Of a stretch of DNA of 64,000 nt, positions 47,794 to 57,144 are shown one piece after another. Within the stretch, counting starts at the first letter, position 1. Every line of letters begins with the position of its first letter. The stretch spans positions 496,001 to 560,000 of the forward strand of contig NZ_FNNI01000002.1 in NCBI RefSeq assembly GCF_900106955.1, given 5' to 3'. The DNA is from Aidingimonas halophila (GTDB taxonomy: Bacteria; Pseudomonadota; Gammaproteobacteria; Pseudomonadales; Halomonadaceae). The notes beneath the pieces were generated by a model, which was not told where the DNA came from, did no database searches, and saw nothing but the letters and a program-made list of their open reading frames with translations. Made by a program: the position numbers and the translations under genes.

Positions 47794-49257
47794 TCAATAC
47801 TCAAACGCTTGGGGGGGCATGATGGCTTCTACGTGCATGACGAGTTCTTCGAGAATTTGTCGTTGCCGTTCACTCAGCGACTGCTGATTGAGTTCCTCGA
47901 TGTGGCGTGCAAATTGCTGTAGCGTCAATGACACGACTGACGCATCGTTCATACGTGTCCAACGGTAGGCGTCCCATTGCATCTGTTCATCACTGGTAAG
48001 CGTATCGGGATAATTGCGTGCCCGATAACGGAACAGCATGTCTTCCAGACGAGGATCCTGAAAAGCGAATGCCGTCTCGGCCAGCTGGTAAGGGTCAGTC
48101 TCACGCACACGTTGCATCTCCTGACGGTCGGCTGGAGAAAAGAAACCGCCAGAGTACAACATCAGGTCCGGATCACTGCTCTCACCGGTCGGCGAGTCGG
48201 CGAATACCGAAGCCACTTTCCGCGCCACCTCCGGATGTTCACGCAACAGTTGCCAATGGCGCTCACATAGGTCCCGGTCGATCCCGGTGCGTTTGGCCAC
48301 GGCATCATCGACAGCCGTCAGGGGCATGAGTACCGGACTCCGGTTGATGTGTATCACCTTCAAGGGAATACGGCTATCGCCTTCCGGTAACTCACTGGCA
48401 CTTACGAAGACTCGTTCGTGAATCTGCTCTTCGGACAAGTCGAGTAACGGCGTCGGGTCTTCAGCCAAGTCATAGACAATGACGCCATTGGGATTAGTCG
48501 GATGCTCAGCAAGAGGCATGATCAACGCGCTACATGCCCGGCTCGCCGGATAGCGTCGGGAAACATGCAGCATCGGCTTGCCCGAGGGAATATCCAGCAG
48601 CTTAGCCACTTCACGCTTGCTACGCAGGTTCAACAGATAGGTAAACAGGCGCTCGTTACAGGACTTCAACAGACCCGCGAGCGCGATGGTTGCACGGACA
48701 TCCGCCAGAGCATCGTGGGCTCCGACATGCTCGATACCATTGGCGACAGTCAGGTCCTCGAGCTTGAAGCTGGGAGCGCCATCATCGCGATGCGGCCATT
48801 CGATCCCCTCCGGACGAAGCGCATGGAAAGCTCGTACGACATCGATCAGATCCCAACGTGAATTGCCGTTTTGCCATTCACGTGCATAGGGATCCAAAAA
48901 ATTGCGATAAAAGAGATGACGACTGACTTCATCATCGAAACGCAGGCTATTATAACCCAGTGCACATGTTCCCGGCTCGCTCATGGCCGCGTTGATCGCA
49001 CCGGCGAACTCTGTCTCCGGCACACCATTTCGAGTCGCATGCTGAGGGGTGATGCCTGTGACAAGACAGGCCTGGGGATTGGGAATATCGTCATCGGCCG
49101 GTCTGGCGTACAGCTCTATTGGCTCACCGATTTCATTGAAGTCGGCATCTGTACGGATGGCGGCAAACTGAACCGGACGATCACGGCGCGGATCCGCCCC
49201 GAAGGTTTCATAATCGTGCCAGAGAAATGTCTTTGGAGCGGCTTGAGGCTGCGCCAT
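47794..49257 (-). CDS. sbcB: Exodeoxyribonuclease I
   Basis: SbcB degrades single-stranded DNA 3'-5'. The 487-residue protein has DEDDh exonuclease motifs: FLWHDYETFGADP (DxE), LGYNSLRFDDEV (D), and AHDALADVRATIALAGLLKS (HxxxxD), followed by the SH3-like and C-terminal domains. The product is about the same length as the E. coli enzyme (475). The ATG is not preceded by a strong ribosome binding site. It converges with the M16 protease gene. Confidence 0.96.
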   Translation of the reverse strand: MAQPQAAPKTFLWHDYETFGADPRRDRPVQFAAIRTDADFNEIGEPIELYARPADDDIPNPQACLVTGITPQHATRNGVPETEFAGAINAAMSEPGTCALGYNSLRFDDEVSRHLFYRNFLDPYAREWQNGNSRWDLIDVVRAFHALRPEGIEWPHRDDGAPSFKLEDLTVANGIEHVGAHDALADVRATIALAGLLKSCNERLFTYLLNLRSKREVAKLLDIPSGKPMLHVSRRYPASRACSALIMPLAEHPTNPNGVIVYDLAEDPTPLLDLSEEQIHERVFVSASELPEGDSRIPLKVIHINRSPVLMPLTAVDDAVAKRTGIDRDLCERHWQLLREHPEVARKVASVFADSPTGESSDPDLMLYSGGFFSPADRQEMQRVRETDPYQLAETAFAFQDPRLEDMLFRYRARNYPDTLTSDEQMQWDAYRWTRMNDASVVSLTLQQFARHIEELNQQSLSERQRQILEELVMHVEAIMPPQAFEY

Positions 49258-49379
49258 AGGGCGACTCTCCCACTATCATTGCCAGAGTGCGAAAGCCTAG
49301 CACAGACATGGGGCCTGGCTCAGCCGCTTTAGCCAGTGACTCCGTCACCCGTCGGATCCACGCTATGGCGCCAATAGTG

Positions 49380-49631
49380 TCAGGTGCGCGGCAACGTCAC
49401 ATTTAGCTCGAGCACCGAGCAATCCTCATCACGATCGAGATTGATGTTGATGGCATCCTGATCCACTTGAACATAGCGCCGGATCACTTCCAGCAGCTCA
49501 CGCTCCAGCATCGGCATATAATCCGGCTGGTCACGCTGACTTCGCTGGTGGGCAACGATGATTTGCAGCCGCTCCTTGGCGACCGATGCCGATTTCTTGC
49601 GCTCACCCTTGAGAAAATCGAGAAGTTTCAA
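49380..49631 (-). CDS. minE: Cell division topological specificity factor MinE
   Basis: The 83-residue product starts [20 protein letters not shown] and has the MinD-binding helix ([13 protein letters not shown]) and C-terminal dimer domain. MinE sets MinD oscillation, keeping the Z-ring at midcell. The start is a TTG at 49631 that overlaps the minD stop (TTGA), with GGAGG six bases upstream. Both minE and minD use TTG. Confidence 0.95.
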   Translation of the reverse strand: MKLLDFLKGERKKSASVAKERLQIIVAHQRSQRDQPDYMPMLERELLEVIRRYVQVDQDAININLDRDEDCSVLELNVTLPRT

Positions 49632-50446
49632 CGACGACCTCCCCCGAACATACGGCTTAGCAGGCCCTTCTTCTGATATTCATGAAAGCGTAGCGGCACA
49701 TCTTCACCCAACAAACGCGATACCGTATCGACATAAGCCTGACCTGCGTCACTCCCTTGATCGTGAGCCACAGGAATGCCCTGGTTTGAAGCGCGCAAAA
49801 CGGCTTCCGACTCGGGAATCAGACCAATCAAATCGATAGCGAGTATTTCACGAATATCCTCGAGATTCAGCATATCACCATCATCCACGCGGGCCGGATT
49901 GTATCGCGTGATCAACAGATGCTCTTTCACGGGGTCTTCACCACGCTCAGCACGGCGAGTCTTTGATGCCAGCAGTCCCAATATCCTGTCAGAATCGCGT
50001 ACTGAGGACACCTCGGGATTCGTGACGACCACGGCCGCATCCGCATAATACATGGCCAGCTGCGCCCCCTGTTCGATACCGGCCGGAGAGTCGCAGAGTA
50101 TGTAATCAAAATCCTTGTTGAGTTCTTCCAAAACCCGTTCGATGCCTTCACTGGTCAAGGCATCCTTATCCCGGGTCTGTGAGGCCGGTAGTATGAACAG
50201 GTTATCGACCCGTTTATCCCGAATCATGGCTTGATTGAGACCGGCCTCGCCCTGAATGACATTGACAAGGTCATAAACCACACGCCGCTCACACCCCATG
50301 ACCAGGTCCAGGTTGCGCAGCCCGACATCGAAATCGATAACGATGGTCTTGTTGCCCCTCAACGCCAAGCCGGTAGCAATTGCCGCGGCACTCGTTGTCT
50401 TACCAACCCCGCCTTTGCCCGAGGTGACTACAATGATCTTGGCCAA
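49628..50446 (-). CDS. minD: Septum site-determining ATPase MinD
   Basis: MinD is a 272-residue membrane-associated ATPase with the deviant Walker [39 protein letters not shown] and a C-terminal amphipathic membrane helix ([14 protein letters not shown]). The start is TTG at 50446, before the usual [12 protein letters not shown], with AGGA about nine bases upstream. The frame open further upstream also begins with TTG and lacks homology. It is coupled to minE by a TTGA overlap and follows minC by 57 bases. Confidence 0.96.
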   Translation of the reverse strand: MAKIIVVTSGKGGVGKTTSAAAIATGLALRGNKTIVIDFDVGLRNLDLVMGCERRVVYDLVNVIQGEAGLNQAMIRDKRVDNLFILPASQTRDKDALTSEGIERVLEELNKDFDYILCDSPAGIEQGAQLAMYYADAAVVVTNPEVSSVRDSDRILGLLASKTRRAERGEDPVKEHLLITRYNPARVDDGDMLNLEDIREILAIDLIGLIPESEAVLRASNQGIPVAHDQGSDAGQAYVDTVSRLLGEDVPLRFHEYQKKGLLSRMFGGGRR

Positions 50447-50503
50447 GATAAACGTCCTGTTGTTGATAGGAGATCGACAAATTGCCAACGTCGGAGATCG
50501 ACG

Positions 50504-51253
50504 CTAATCCAGCGATGCCATGGTCAGTTGATCATCGCTCAACCGTACCTGAACCGAGCGCCCCAGCAAACGGGGGTCGACATCCTCCAGACGCTTGTAG
50601 TTGCCCGCAACGGATAGCAGCTCGGCATGCAATTCTCGGCAGAATATACCTGCGTCATGGTCGCCGTGGATACCCGCGAGAGCCCGCCCACGCAATGCTC
50701 CATAGACATGAACGCTACCGGCTGCCAACACTTCGGCTCCGGCATTGACAGCACCCACTACGACCAAGTCACCGTCAGGGGCTGTCAATTGTTGACCTGA
50801 CCGTACCGTTCCACGGTATATACGTCCTCCGCTGGAAGCGGGGGCCTCTTCCTGCCGGGAGGTTGGTGTGTCTTCCTCATCGGAAGCCGGGGTATCGCTC
50901 CCGACACTCTCCAGGTTGCGCGACTTGATCTCCTGAGGAGGGAACCACCCCAATCCCAATGCCCAGGCGGATTGTTTTACCGGATCCGGCCCTCCCCGCA
51001 CAGCGACAGGAAGCAATTTATGCGCACGGCACACGGCACAGATGCGCTCCAGTGCCAGATGCGGCTCATCCAGTTTTTCGACGCTCAGCACCACCGGCGT
51101 GTGCTGGAAAAAGGCTGGTGACTGACTCAGTTTACCGGCCAACTGATCACGTATTCTCTCCGGGTCAGCACTCGTCAATTCCATGACCGTCATGGGCAAC
51201 ATGCCACCCTTGAAAGTAAAGGCGAGACCCGCCCTGTCCACATTGAGACTCAT
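50504..51253 (-). CDS. minC: Septum site-determining protein MinC
   Basis: MinC inhibits FtsZ away from midcell. The 249-residue product has an N-terminal FtsZ-binding domain (GLAFTFKGGMLPMTVMEL) and a C-terminal beta-helix domain (GRIYRGTVRSGQQLTAPDGD, then LVVVGAVNAGAEVLAAG) joined by an acidic linker of about 30 residues (SDEEDTPTSRQEEAP). The ATG has GGAG seven bases upstream. It is the first gene of minCDE. Confidence 0.96.
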   Translation of the reverse strand: MSLNVDRAGLAFTFKGGMLPMTVMELTSADPERIRDQLAGKLSQSPAFFQHTPVVLSVEKLDEPHLALERICAVCRAHKLLPVAVRGGPDPVKQSAWALGLGWFPPQEIKSRNLESVGSDTPASDEEDTPTSRQEEAPASSGGRIYRGTVRSGQQLTAPDGDLVVVGAVNAGAEVLAAGSVHVYGALRGRALAGIHGDHDAGIFCRELHAELLSVAGNYKRLEDVDPRLLGRSVQVRLSDDQLTMASLD

Positions 51254-51469
51254 TGCCGAACTCCAAGTCGGGTGATGAGAGTAAAACTAAGCGAGAGAAG
51301 ACACTACTGCAACCGATCATACGACCAAGACCGATCACTGTCAGCGTCTCCATAAAGCAACACTTTCGTTTCTCACCTCTGTGGCAAGACTTTTCCGTTG
51401 TCGCAGCACATGATTAGATACTATTAGCGACACTCTTCGCCTTGCCAGGCTCACAGGGAAGCACTTTAT

Positions 51470-54247
51470 ATGATGTCAGGCTGGATACGCCATTGGTTCA
51501 CTCCACGCTGGCAACACACGGACCCGCGTGTACGCCGACGCGCTGCCGAAAAACTCGACCATACACACCATGCAGATGTGCACCGACTCCTGCAGTTGGC
51601 CCAGGATCCGGACGGGGGCGTGAGACAGGCCGCCCTGTCCAAATTGAACGATGCGTCACAATTGCTTGCACTGCATGATACCGAGCATGGCAGCCCGGAG
51701 CTCAGACACCGGCTCGCGGTATTACTGACCGGCAGTGAAGCCGGTGGCTCGCTGGAAGAACGACTTGAGTTGGTAGCTCAGATCAACGATGCGACGTTGC
51801 TGGGTGATATCGCATTTCACGGTGATAACCAGCAATTGAGATTGGCAGCGCTGGCCCGCATCACTGACGAAGACGCCCTGATCGAGCAGGCTTGCACAAA
51901 CGGCATTGCCGCTGTTCGCCATGCCGCCGCGACACGGGTTACCAGCGAGGAGGGACTGCGACAGTTAGTCCGACGTGCCAAGCGCGACAAACAAGTGGTC
52001 CGCCTCGCGAGAGAGAGACTCAACAGGAAAAAAGTCGATAGCGCACAGCTGGAGGCGGCCAAAGCCAAGCGGGAACAGCTGCTCCACGCACTTGAAGAAC
52101 ATGCCAGGACCCCGTGGGAGCCCTTATATGCCGGACGCTACCGACATCTGCAACGCGAGTGGGAAAAACTGGGCGATCTACCCAGTGCCGATCAGGAACA
52201 CCGTTATCAAGAAGCTTGCCTGAAGTGCCGCAAGACGATTACTGATCACGAGGCCCAGCAACATGCCCATGAAGCGGCAGACCAGAGACGGGAGGATGCC
52301 GATCACACCCGTGAAGAACTGATCGACGCACTGGAGGAAACACTCGCCGGATTGCGCAGGGAGACTCATCTGAGTGCCCAGGACATTGCCAGCCTCCGCT
52401 CTCAGAAGCAACTCTTGGCCACACGCTGGCAAAAACTTTCCGACCACCATGCCCCCGATGACAGCCTGCGTGAAAGATATGACCATGCTTTAGCCGATTA
52501 CGATCACATTACCCAGGCATGGGAACGGTACAAACAGCGGCAACATCAGTTACAACAAGCATTGAACGACGATGACCGGGATGCACTGCAACAGCAGTTC
52601 GATGCCTGCCAATGGCCCTCCGACCTCCCTCCGACAAAATTATTGGATACCGCACGACATCGGCTCCAGCCCGACTCGTCGGCAGAAAAGCCAGAAACCT
52701 CTGTTCAGAAATTCTCTGAAGACCTGCATGAACTGGGACAATTACTCGACAAGGGGGCCTTCAAAAGCGCCAGCCGGCTATACCATACGTTGCGACACCA
52801 GCTCGAACAGTTGCCCACGGGAGAGCGGCATGCTCATGAAGTCACTCTGAAACGATTAGGCGCTCAACTCGCGGAATTACGTGATTGGCGTAGTTTTGTG
52901 GCGGGCCCCAAACGGGTACAACTGCATCAAGCCATTACTGAACTGGCTGATGATCAACGACTGAGCGAGCAGGAACTCGACCGTCGGCACCGCCAACTCG
53001 TCAAGGAGTGGAAGGCCCTTGGCGATGCGGCTGCCGACCGGGAACTGTCACGTGAGTTTCGCGCTGCTTCAGATCGCCTTCATGAGCGATTACGTCCATG
53101 GAAAGACGCGCTAGCAAAAAAGCGCGAGCAACACCTGGAAGCCCGCCGTCAACTATGCGAGCAACTCGAACAATTGCTGCAACAGCCTGACCCGCATGCC
53201 GATCCTGATGCCTTGCGCGAGATTCGCGACCGTGCCAGAGAACAATGGCGGCATCATTCACCGGTTCCGCGCGATCATGCCGAGGCCATTGGCCGCCGAT
53301 TCGGCCGCTTACGTCATGAGCTCCAGGCGTTGATCGATCGCCGTGCTCAAGAGATCGCATCCGCCAAACAAGCGTTGATCGATGAGGCGACCTCACTGCT
53401 CAATGCCGACATGCCAGCCACAAAGCAGGCTGAACGGGTCAAGGAGTTACAGCAACGCTGGCGCACTTTGGGTCGCGCCGCCAAAGGCGAAGAGCAGCAG
53501 TTATGGAAAGAGTTCCGTAGCGTATGCGACCGTATCTTTGCCAGTCGCGATGCGGAAAGAGAGAACCGCTCCCAGCGGGTAAGGGAACGTCTGGAAACCA
53601 TGCAGGCGCTGATCGACCGCCTGGACACCTGGCAACCATCGAACAGCCGGGAAACCCATATACTGGAACAGGCCATCGCGGAAGCTGAAGAGATCGGACC
53701 GTTGCCGACCGGACGGCGCGCTGAAGGTATGCGTCGTCGCTGGTCGGGCATCGTGAGAGCTCGTCGTGAACGCCTGGCAAGACTCGCGGTCAGCGAAGAA
53801 GTCGAACGCTGGCAGAACCTGTACCCTCTTCTCGAGCGACACCTGAGTGCTGACAAGGCCCTGCTGGATGATGGCGAGGAAGCCATCCAGGTAACTCCAC
53901 CGGATGATCTGGAAGGCGACATGCTGGTGGCTCACCAGCGTCGTAACGCAGCTCGCCTCCAGCCGCCGACCTCGGACGACGTGGAAAACGCCCTCATACG
54001 GCTGCGCGTTCACCTCGCTTTACTGGCTGGAAGTCGTATTGGCCAGCAGGATGAACCTTTGCGTTTGGCCATTCAGGTCGAGAGGATCAATGACAACCTG
54101 GGCCGCGACCCATCCAAGGCCGACGAATTACATGACGTATTGAGAGAACTTCTGGCAACAGGGCCCGTACCGGCTGACTTGTGGGCTCGGGAGGCGCCGG
54201 AGCTTGACGCACATCTCACGCATTTACTCCGTATGCCGCCTCCCTGA
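51470..54247 (+). CDS. DUF349-repeat protein
   Basis: The 925-residue soluble protein begins with a HEAT-like region (PRVRRRAAEKLDHT, and DGGVRQAALSKLND) and then contains about four DUF349 repeats, each a helical bundle with W-x-x-L motifs (LQREWEKLGDLP, LVKEWKALGDAA, LQQRWRTLGRAAKGEE). It is highly helical and rich in Gln, Arg, Asp and Glu. DUF349 proteins are widespread in proteobacteria but of unclear function; roles in RNA or translation-associated processes have been suggested. AGGGAAG lies nine bases before the ATG. It is divergent from minC and converges with phaB. Confidence 0.88.
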   Translation: MMSGWIRHWFTPRWQHTDPRVRRRAAEKLDHTHHADVHRLLQLAQDPDGGVRQAALSKLNDASQLLALHDTEHGSPELRHRLAVLLTGSEAGGSLEERLELVAQINDATLLGDIAFHGDNQQLRLAALARITDEDALIEQACTNGIAAVRHAAATRVTSEEGLRQLVRRAKRDKQVVRLARERLNRKKVDSAQLEAAKAKREQLLHALEEHARTPWEPLYAGRYRHLQREWEKLGDLPSADQEHRYQEACLKCRKTITDHEAQQHAHEAADQRREDADHTREELIDALEETLAGLRRETHLSAQDIASLRSQKQLLATRWQKLSDHHAPDDSLRERYDHALADYDHITQAWERYKQRQHQLQQALNDDDRDALQQQFDACQWPSDLPPTKLLDTARHRLQPDSSAEKPETSVQKFSEDLHELGQLLDKGAFKSASRLYHTLRHQLEQLPTGERHAHEVTLKRLGAQLAELRDWRSFVAGPKRVQLHQAITELADDQRLSEQELDRRHRQLVKEWKALGDAAADRELSREFRAASDRLHERLRPWKDALAKKREQHLEARRQLCEQLEQLLQQPDPHADPDALREIRDRAREQWRHHSPVPRDHAEAIGRRFGRLRHELQALIDRRAQEIASAKQALIDEATSLLNADMPATKQAERVKELQQRWRTLGRAAKGEEQQLWKEFRSVCDRIFASRDAERENRSQRVRERLETMQALIDRLDTWQPSNSRETHILEQAIAEAEEIGPLPTGRRAEGMRRRWSGIVRARRERLARLAVSEEVERWQNLYPLLERHLSADKALLDDGEEAIQVTPPDDLEGDMLVAHQRRNAARLQPPTSDDVENALIRLRVHLALLAGSRIGQQDEPLRLAIQVERINDNLGRDPSKADELHDVLRELLATGPVPADLWAREAPELDAHLTHLLRMPPP

Positions 54248-54285
54248 TCTACGTTACGAGGCGCACATGTGAGGATGCATCACCC

Positions 54286-55032
54286 TCATCCCATGAACTG
54301 CCCTCCATTGACATCCAGGTTGGCGCCGGTGATGAAACCGGACTCCTTGTCGGCCAAAAAGACGACGGCACGCGCGATCTCCTCGGGCGTGCCGAAACGT
54401 TTGACCGGAATGCTCTCGCGGATCGACTCTCTGACATTCTCCGGGATTTTCATGATCATGTCGGTAGCGATATAACCCGGCGATAGCGTATTGACCGTGA
54501 TGCCTTTCGTAGCCGTCTCCTGGGCCAGCGACATGGTCAAACCATGCATTCCTGCCTTGGCAGCGGCATAATTGGCTTGACCGAACTGCCCCTTACGGCC
54601 ATTAATGGAAGAGATATTCACGATACGACCATATCCCGTTTCCAGCATCCCCTCGATGACACTCCGACATGTGTTGAACACACTATTCAGGTTGGTATCG
54701 ATCACTTCGTTCCACTGTACCGACGTCATCTTCTTCAACGTGCCATCACGAGTAATCCCGGCGCAATTGACCAGAACGCTCACTGGCCCATAAGTCTGGT
54801 GCATCTCACGAGCACCGGCCATACAATCATCGTAATTCGTCAAATCGACACCCGAGAGAGAAATATTGCTGTAGCCATCAGCATGTTGTCGCTCCAACCA
54901 CTCCTTGGCCTTTTCAGGATTGTGGTAGCCTGCCACAACGTGGTACCCCGCTTTGGCCAACGCCTGACAGATCGCAGTCCCGATACCGCCGGTACCGCCG
55001 GTGACCCAAGCCACAGGTGCTGTGTTGGTCAT
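54286..55032 (-). CDS. phaB: Acetoacetyl-CoA reductase
   Basis: The NADPH-dependent reductase makes (R)-3-hydroxybutyryl-CoA for polyhydroxybutyrate. The 248-residue SDR protein has the cofactor motif VTGGTGGIGTAICQAL, the NAG motif (LVNCAGITRDGTLKKM, NCAG here), and catalytic Ser and YxxxK (NISSINGRKGQFGQANYAAAKAG). The distinctive KGQFGQ stretch fits PhaB. The start at 55032 is preceded by AGGGAGG. It is monocistronic, convergent with the DUF349 gene; other pha genes must be elsewhere. Confidence 0.94.
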   Translation of the reverse strand: MTNTAPVAWVTGGTGGIGTAICQALAKAGYHVVAGYHNPEKAKEWLERQHADGYSNISLSGVDLTNYDDCMAGAREMHQTYGPVSVLVNCAGITRDGTLKKMTSVQWNEVIDTNLNSVFNTCRSVIEGMLETGYGRIVNISSINGRKGQFGQANYAAAKAGMHGLTMSLAQETATKGITVNTLSPGYIATDMIMKIPENVRESIRESIPVKRFGTPEEIARAVVFLADKESGFITGANLDVNGGQFMG

Positions 55033-55159
55033 AGATGGCCTCCCTGTAATAAATAGCGCGATTTTTGCTGCAGCCATGCCACGCCCTTCATGGCATAGCC
55101 GTCACCTGAACTATAGTATGGATACACTGGCTACGCTCACAGAAGCGTTGAATAAACTA

Positions 55160-55187
55160 TTGACGCAGCGCAAAAAATAGGTAGAAT
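55160..55187 (+). promoter_or_regulatory. Promoter of the initiator tRNA
   Basis: TTGACG (55160-55165) and TAGAAT (55182-55187) are 16 bases apart, with a GC-poor spacer. Transcription would start near 55194, seven bases before the tRNA. Confidence 0.65.
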
Positions 55188-55200
55188 CTTGTCTTGTCGA

Positions 55201-55277
<77 letters not shown>

Positions 55278-55321
55278 TTTTTTCGTCTGCCACTCTGATC
55301 CGAAAAAGACTGTCAGCGAGT

Positions 55322-56086
55322 TCAGTAGATATCCCCCGCTACGGGACGCTCCATACCAAGCCGTCCAATACCGGGCAACTTGAAGGCGGGATATCTCACA
55401 TCAATCCCGACGGATAACCCCAGCAGATTGAACTCGACTCCTGCATCCAGCCCCACTGCGATACCCAGCACCCCCGACAGACTGAGTTGAACACCATGCC
55501 CTCCGGTAGTAGGAGCAATGCGTTCGTCGAACAGGAAATCCTTCCCTATCGCGGTATTCGGCAATGCCACCTCGAGTCCAGATACATTTCGTATGACCCA
55601 GGCCACGAAGGAATTGCTGTTCGGTCCCGGCCAGGCACGATATTGTTGAGATGCAGGGTAATAATCGACTGCCGCATCGATCTGTGGAATCAAGGCTTGT
55701 GCAGATTGCCCACGATAATCGGCTAATAGTTCCGGAATGCTGCCGTACCAGGCCCGATCCGGCACACCGGTATTGATGACAACAGTAGGTCGCCGCCAGC
55801 TGAGCACCTGATAGATGCGATAATGATTTGCCCCTTCTTCCTTGGTGGCAATCCAGGTATGAACCCCAAAGGCTCCACGCCAGTGGTAAGCCCGTGCAGA
55901 ATACACCTGCACTACAGCTTCCTGAACCTGATCGGCAGCGGGAGCCAACCCGGCAGACGACCGGTCTGCGCTGGACCAGTGGTGGTCCAGCGTCACCTGC
56001 GAACTCGCAAGCATCAACAGCGGTCCAGACAGTAACAGGATAAGGCTCAACAGGGCGGCCACTGCCACTTTGGCGAGTCGTTTCAT
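55322..56086 (-). CDS. DUF3750 family membrane-anchored protein
   Basis: The 254-residue product begins with a hydrophobic signal or anchor (MKRLAKVAVAALLSLILLLS) and has a long periplasmic-type domain (AYHWRGAFGVHTWIATKEEG, then PGPNSNSFVAWVIRN, with a conserved His and Ser/Asn pair). A C-terminal segment (VGLDAGVEFNLLGLSVGIDV) is glycine-rich. The family has no known function. It is preceded by GAGGATG. The catalytic-like HxW and NSNSF residues suggest an enzyme, but that is speculative. Confidence 0.85.
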   Translation of the reverse strand: MKRLAKVAVAALLSLILLLSGPLLMLASSQVTLDHHWSSADRSSAGLAPAADQVQEAVVQVYSARAYHWRGAFGVHTWIATKEEGANHYRIYQVLSWRRPTVVINTGVPDRAWYGSIPELLADYRGQSAQALIPQIDAAVDYYPASQQYRAWPGPNSNSFVAWVIRNVSGLEVALPNTAIGKDFLFDERIAPTTGGHGVQLSLSGVLGIAVGLDAGVEFNLLGLSVGIDVRYPAFKLPGIGRLGMERPVAGDIY

Positions 56087-56211
56087 TGCACATCCTCGGA
56101 AGCAGGGTCCCAATGGCTAATGGCCAAATGTGCCGCCCTTGAATATGGCCGATATGGCCCGCATTACTACGATAAACTGCAGCATTTATATATAAGGTAT
56201 AAGGGTACCCC

Positions 56212-57144
56212 ATGGCGATCATAGATCCGAATAGCGGCGCACCGCTGACCAATCCCGACGATGTCTCCTCTCCTTCCGGTCAATCCGTTGACCCGGCGGA
56301 CTATATCGTGGATATCGATATGAGCAACTTCCAGCAGGTCGTACTGGAAGGCTCAATGCAGACCCCGGTTCTCCTGGACTGCTGGGCACCATGGTGTGAG
56401 CCTTGCAAGAACCTGATGCCTGTACTGGAAAAACTAGCCAAGGAGTATCAAGGGGCTTTCGTTCTGGCCAAGCTCAATATAGAAGAGCACCAACAGATCG
56501 CAGCACAGCTTGGGATTCGCTCTGTCCCCGATGTCAAATTGATCATGCAGGGGCAACTTTACGACCAGTTTCAGGGAGCTTTACCCGAAAGCCAGATTCG
56601 CGAATGGTTGTCACAATACATTCAAGCCCCCGGAGACGCTCCGGCCTCTCCAGAAGAACAGGCGCAGGCGGCTCTCGATGCCGGTGACGCGACGACGGCA
56701 AGATCCATCTACCAGCAACTGGTTCAAGAAAACCCGACGCACTATGACTACCAGGTGGCCCTGGCCAGCGCCACACTGGCAGATGGAGAGGCCGACAAAG
56801 CGCGCAACCTGCTCGACAGCCTTCCACCGGAGCATCGCGACAGCCCTCAGGCAAAAGGGGTTCGCGCCAGAATCGAGTTCGGTGAAGAAGCGCCGGATCG
56901 AGAGGAGCTCGATGAGCTGGAAGGTCGAAATGACAGCGAAGCCATCTACAAGCGGGCACTGCGGCACGTCGCCGATGGCGACTACGAAACTGGACTGGAT
57001 GCCTTACTGTCGCTGATGCAGACCGATCGCGCTTATGGAGACGATGCGGCTCGCAAGACACTGCTCCGGGTCTTCGATGCATTAGGAGCCGATCATCCAC
57101 TGACAGTCACGTATAGACGCAAACTGTTTGCCATGCTCTATTGA
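56212..57144 (+). CDS. cnoX: Chaperedoxin CnoX-like (thioredoxin fold plus TPR)
   Basis: The 310-residue protein has an N-terminal thioredoxin domain (LLDCWAPWCEPCKNLMPVL) and a C-terminal TPR-like helical region (AALDAGDATTARSIYQQLVQ, NDSEAIYKRALRHVA). It resembles E. coli CnoX/YbbN, a holdase that hands clients to GroEL and DnaK, but here the CxxC is intact (WCEPC), so it may be redox active. AAGG lies seven bases before the ATG. The coding end overlaps the patB end by seven bases on the other strand. Confidence 0.9.
   Translation: MAIIDPNSGAPLTNPDDVSSPSGQSVDPADYIVDIDMSNFQQVVLEGSMQTPVLLDCWAPWCEPCKNLMPVLEKLAKEYQGAFVLAKLNIEEHQQIAAQLGIRSVPDVKLIMQGQLYDQFQGALPESQIREWLSQYIQAPGDAPASPEEQAQAALDAGDATTARSIYQQLVQENPTHYDYQVALASATLADGEADKARNLLDSLPPEHRDSPQAKGVRARIEFGEEAPDREELDELEGRNDSEAIYKRALRHVADGDYETGLDALLSLMQTDRAYGDDAARKTLLRVFDALGADHPLTVTYRRKLFAMLY

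Noticed and set aside
55401-56252. 283-codon minus-strand frame overlapping the DUF3750 gene in another frame
   Set aside because: The DUF3750 frame has a signal peptide, good ribosome binding site and plausible domain; this one is low-complexity and lacks all of them.
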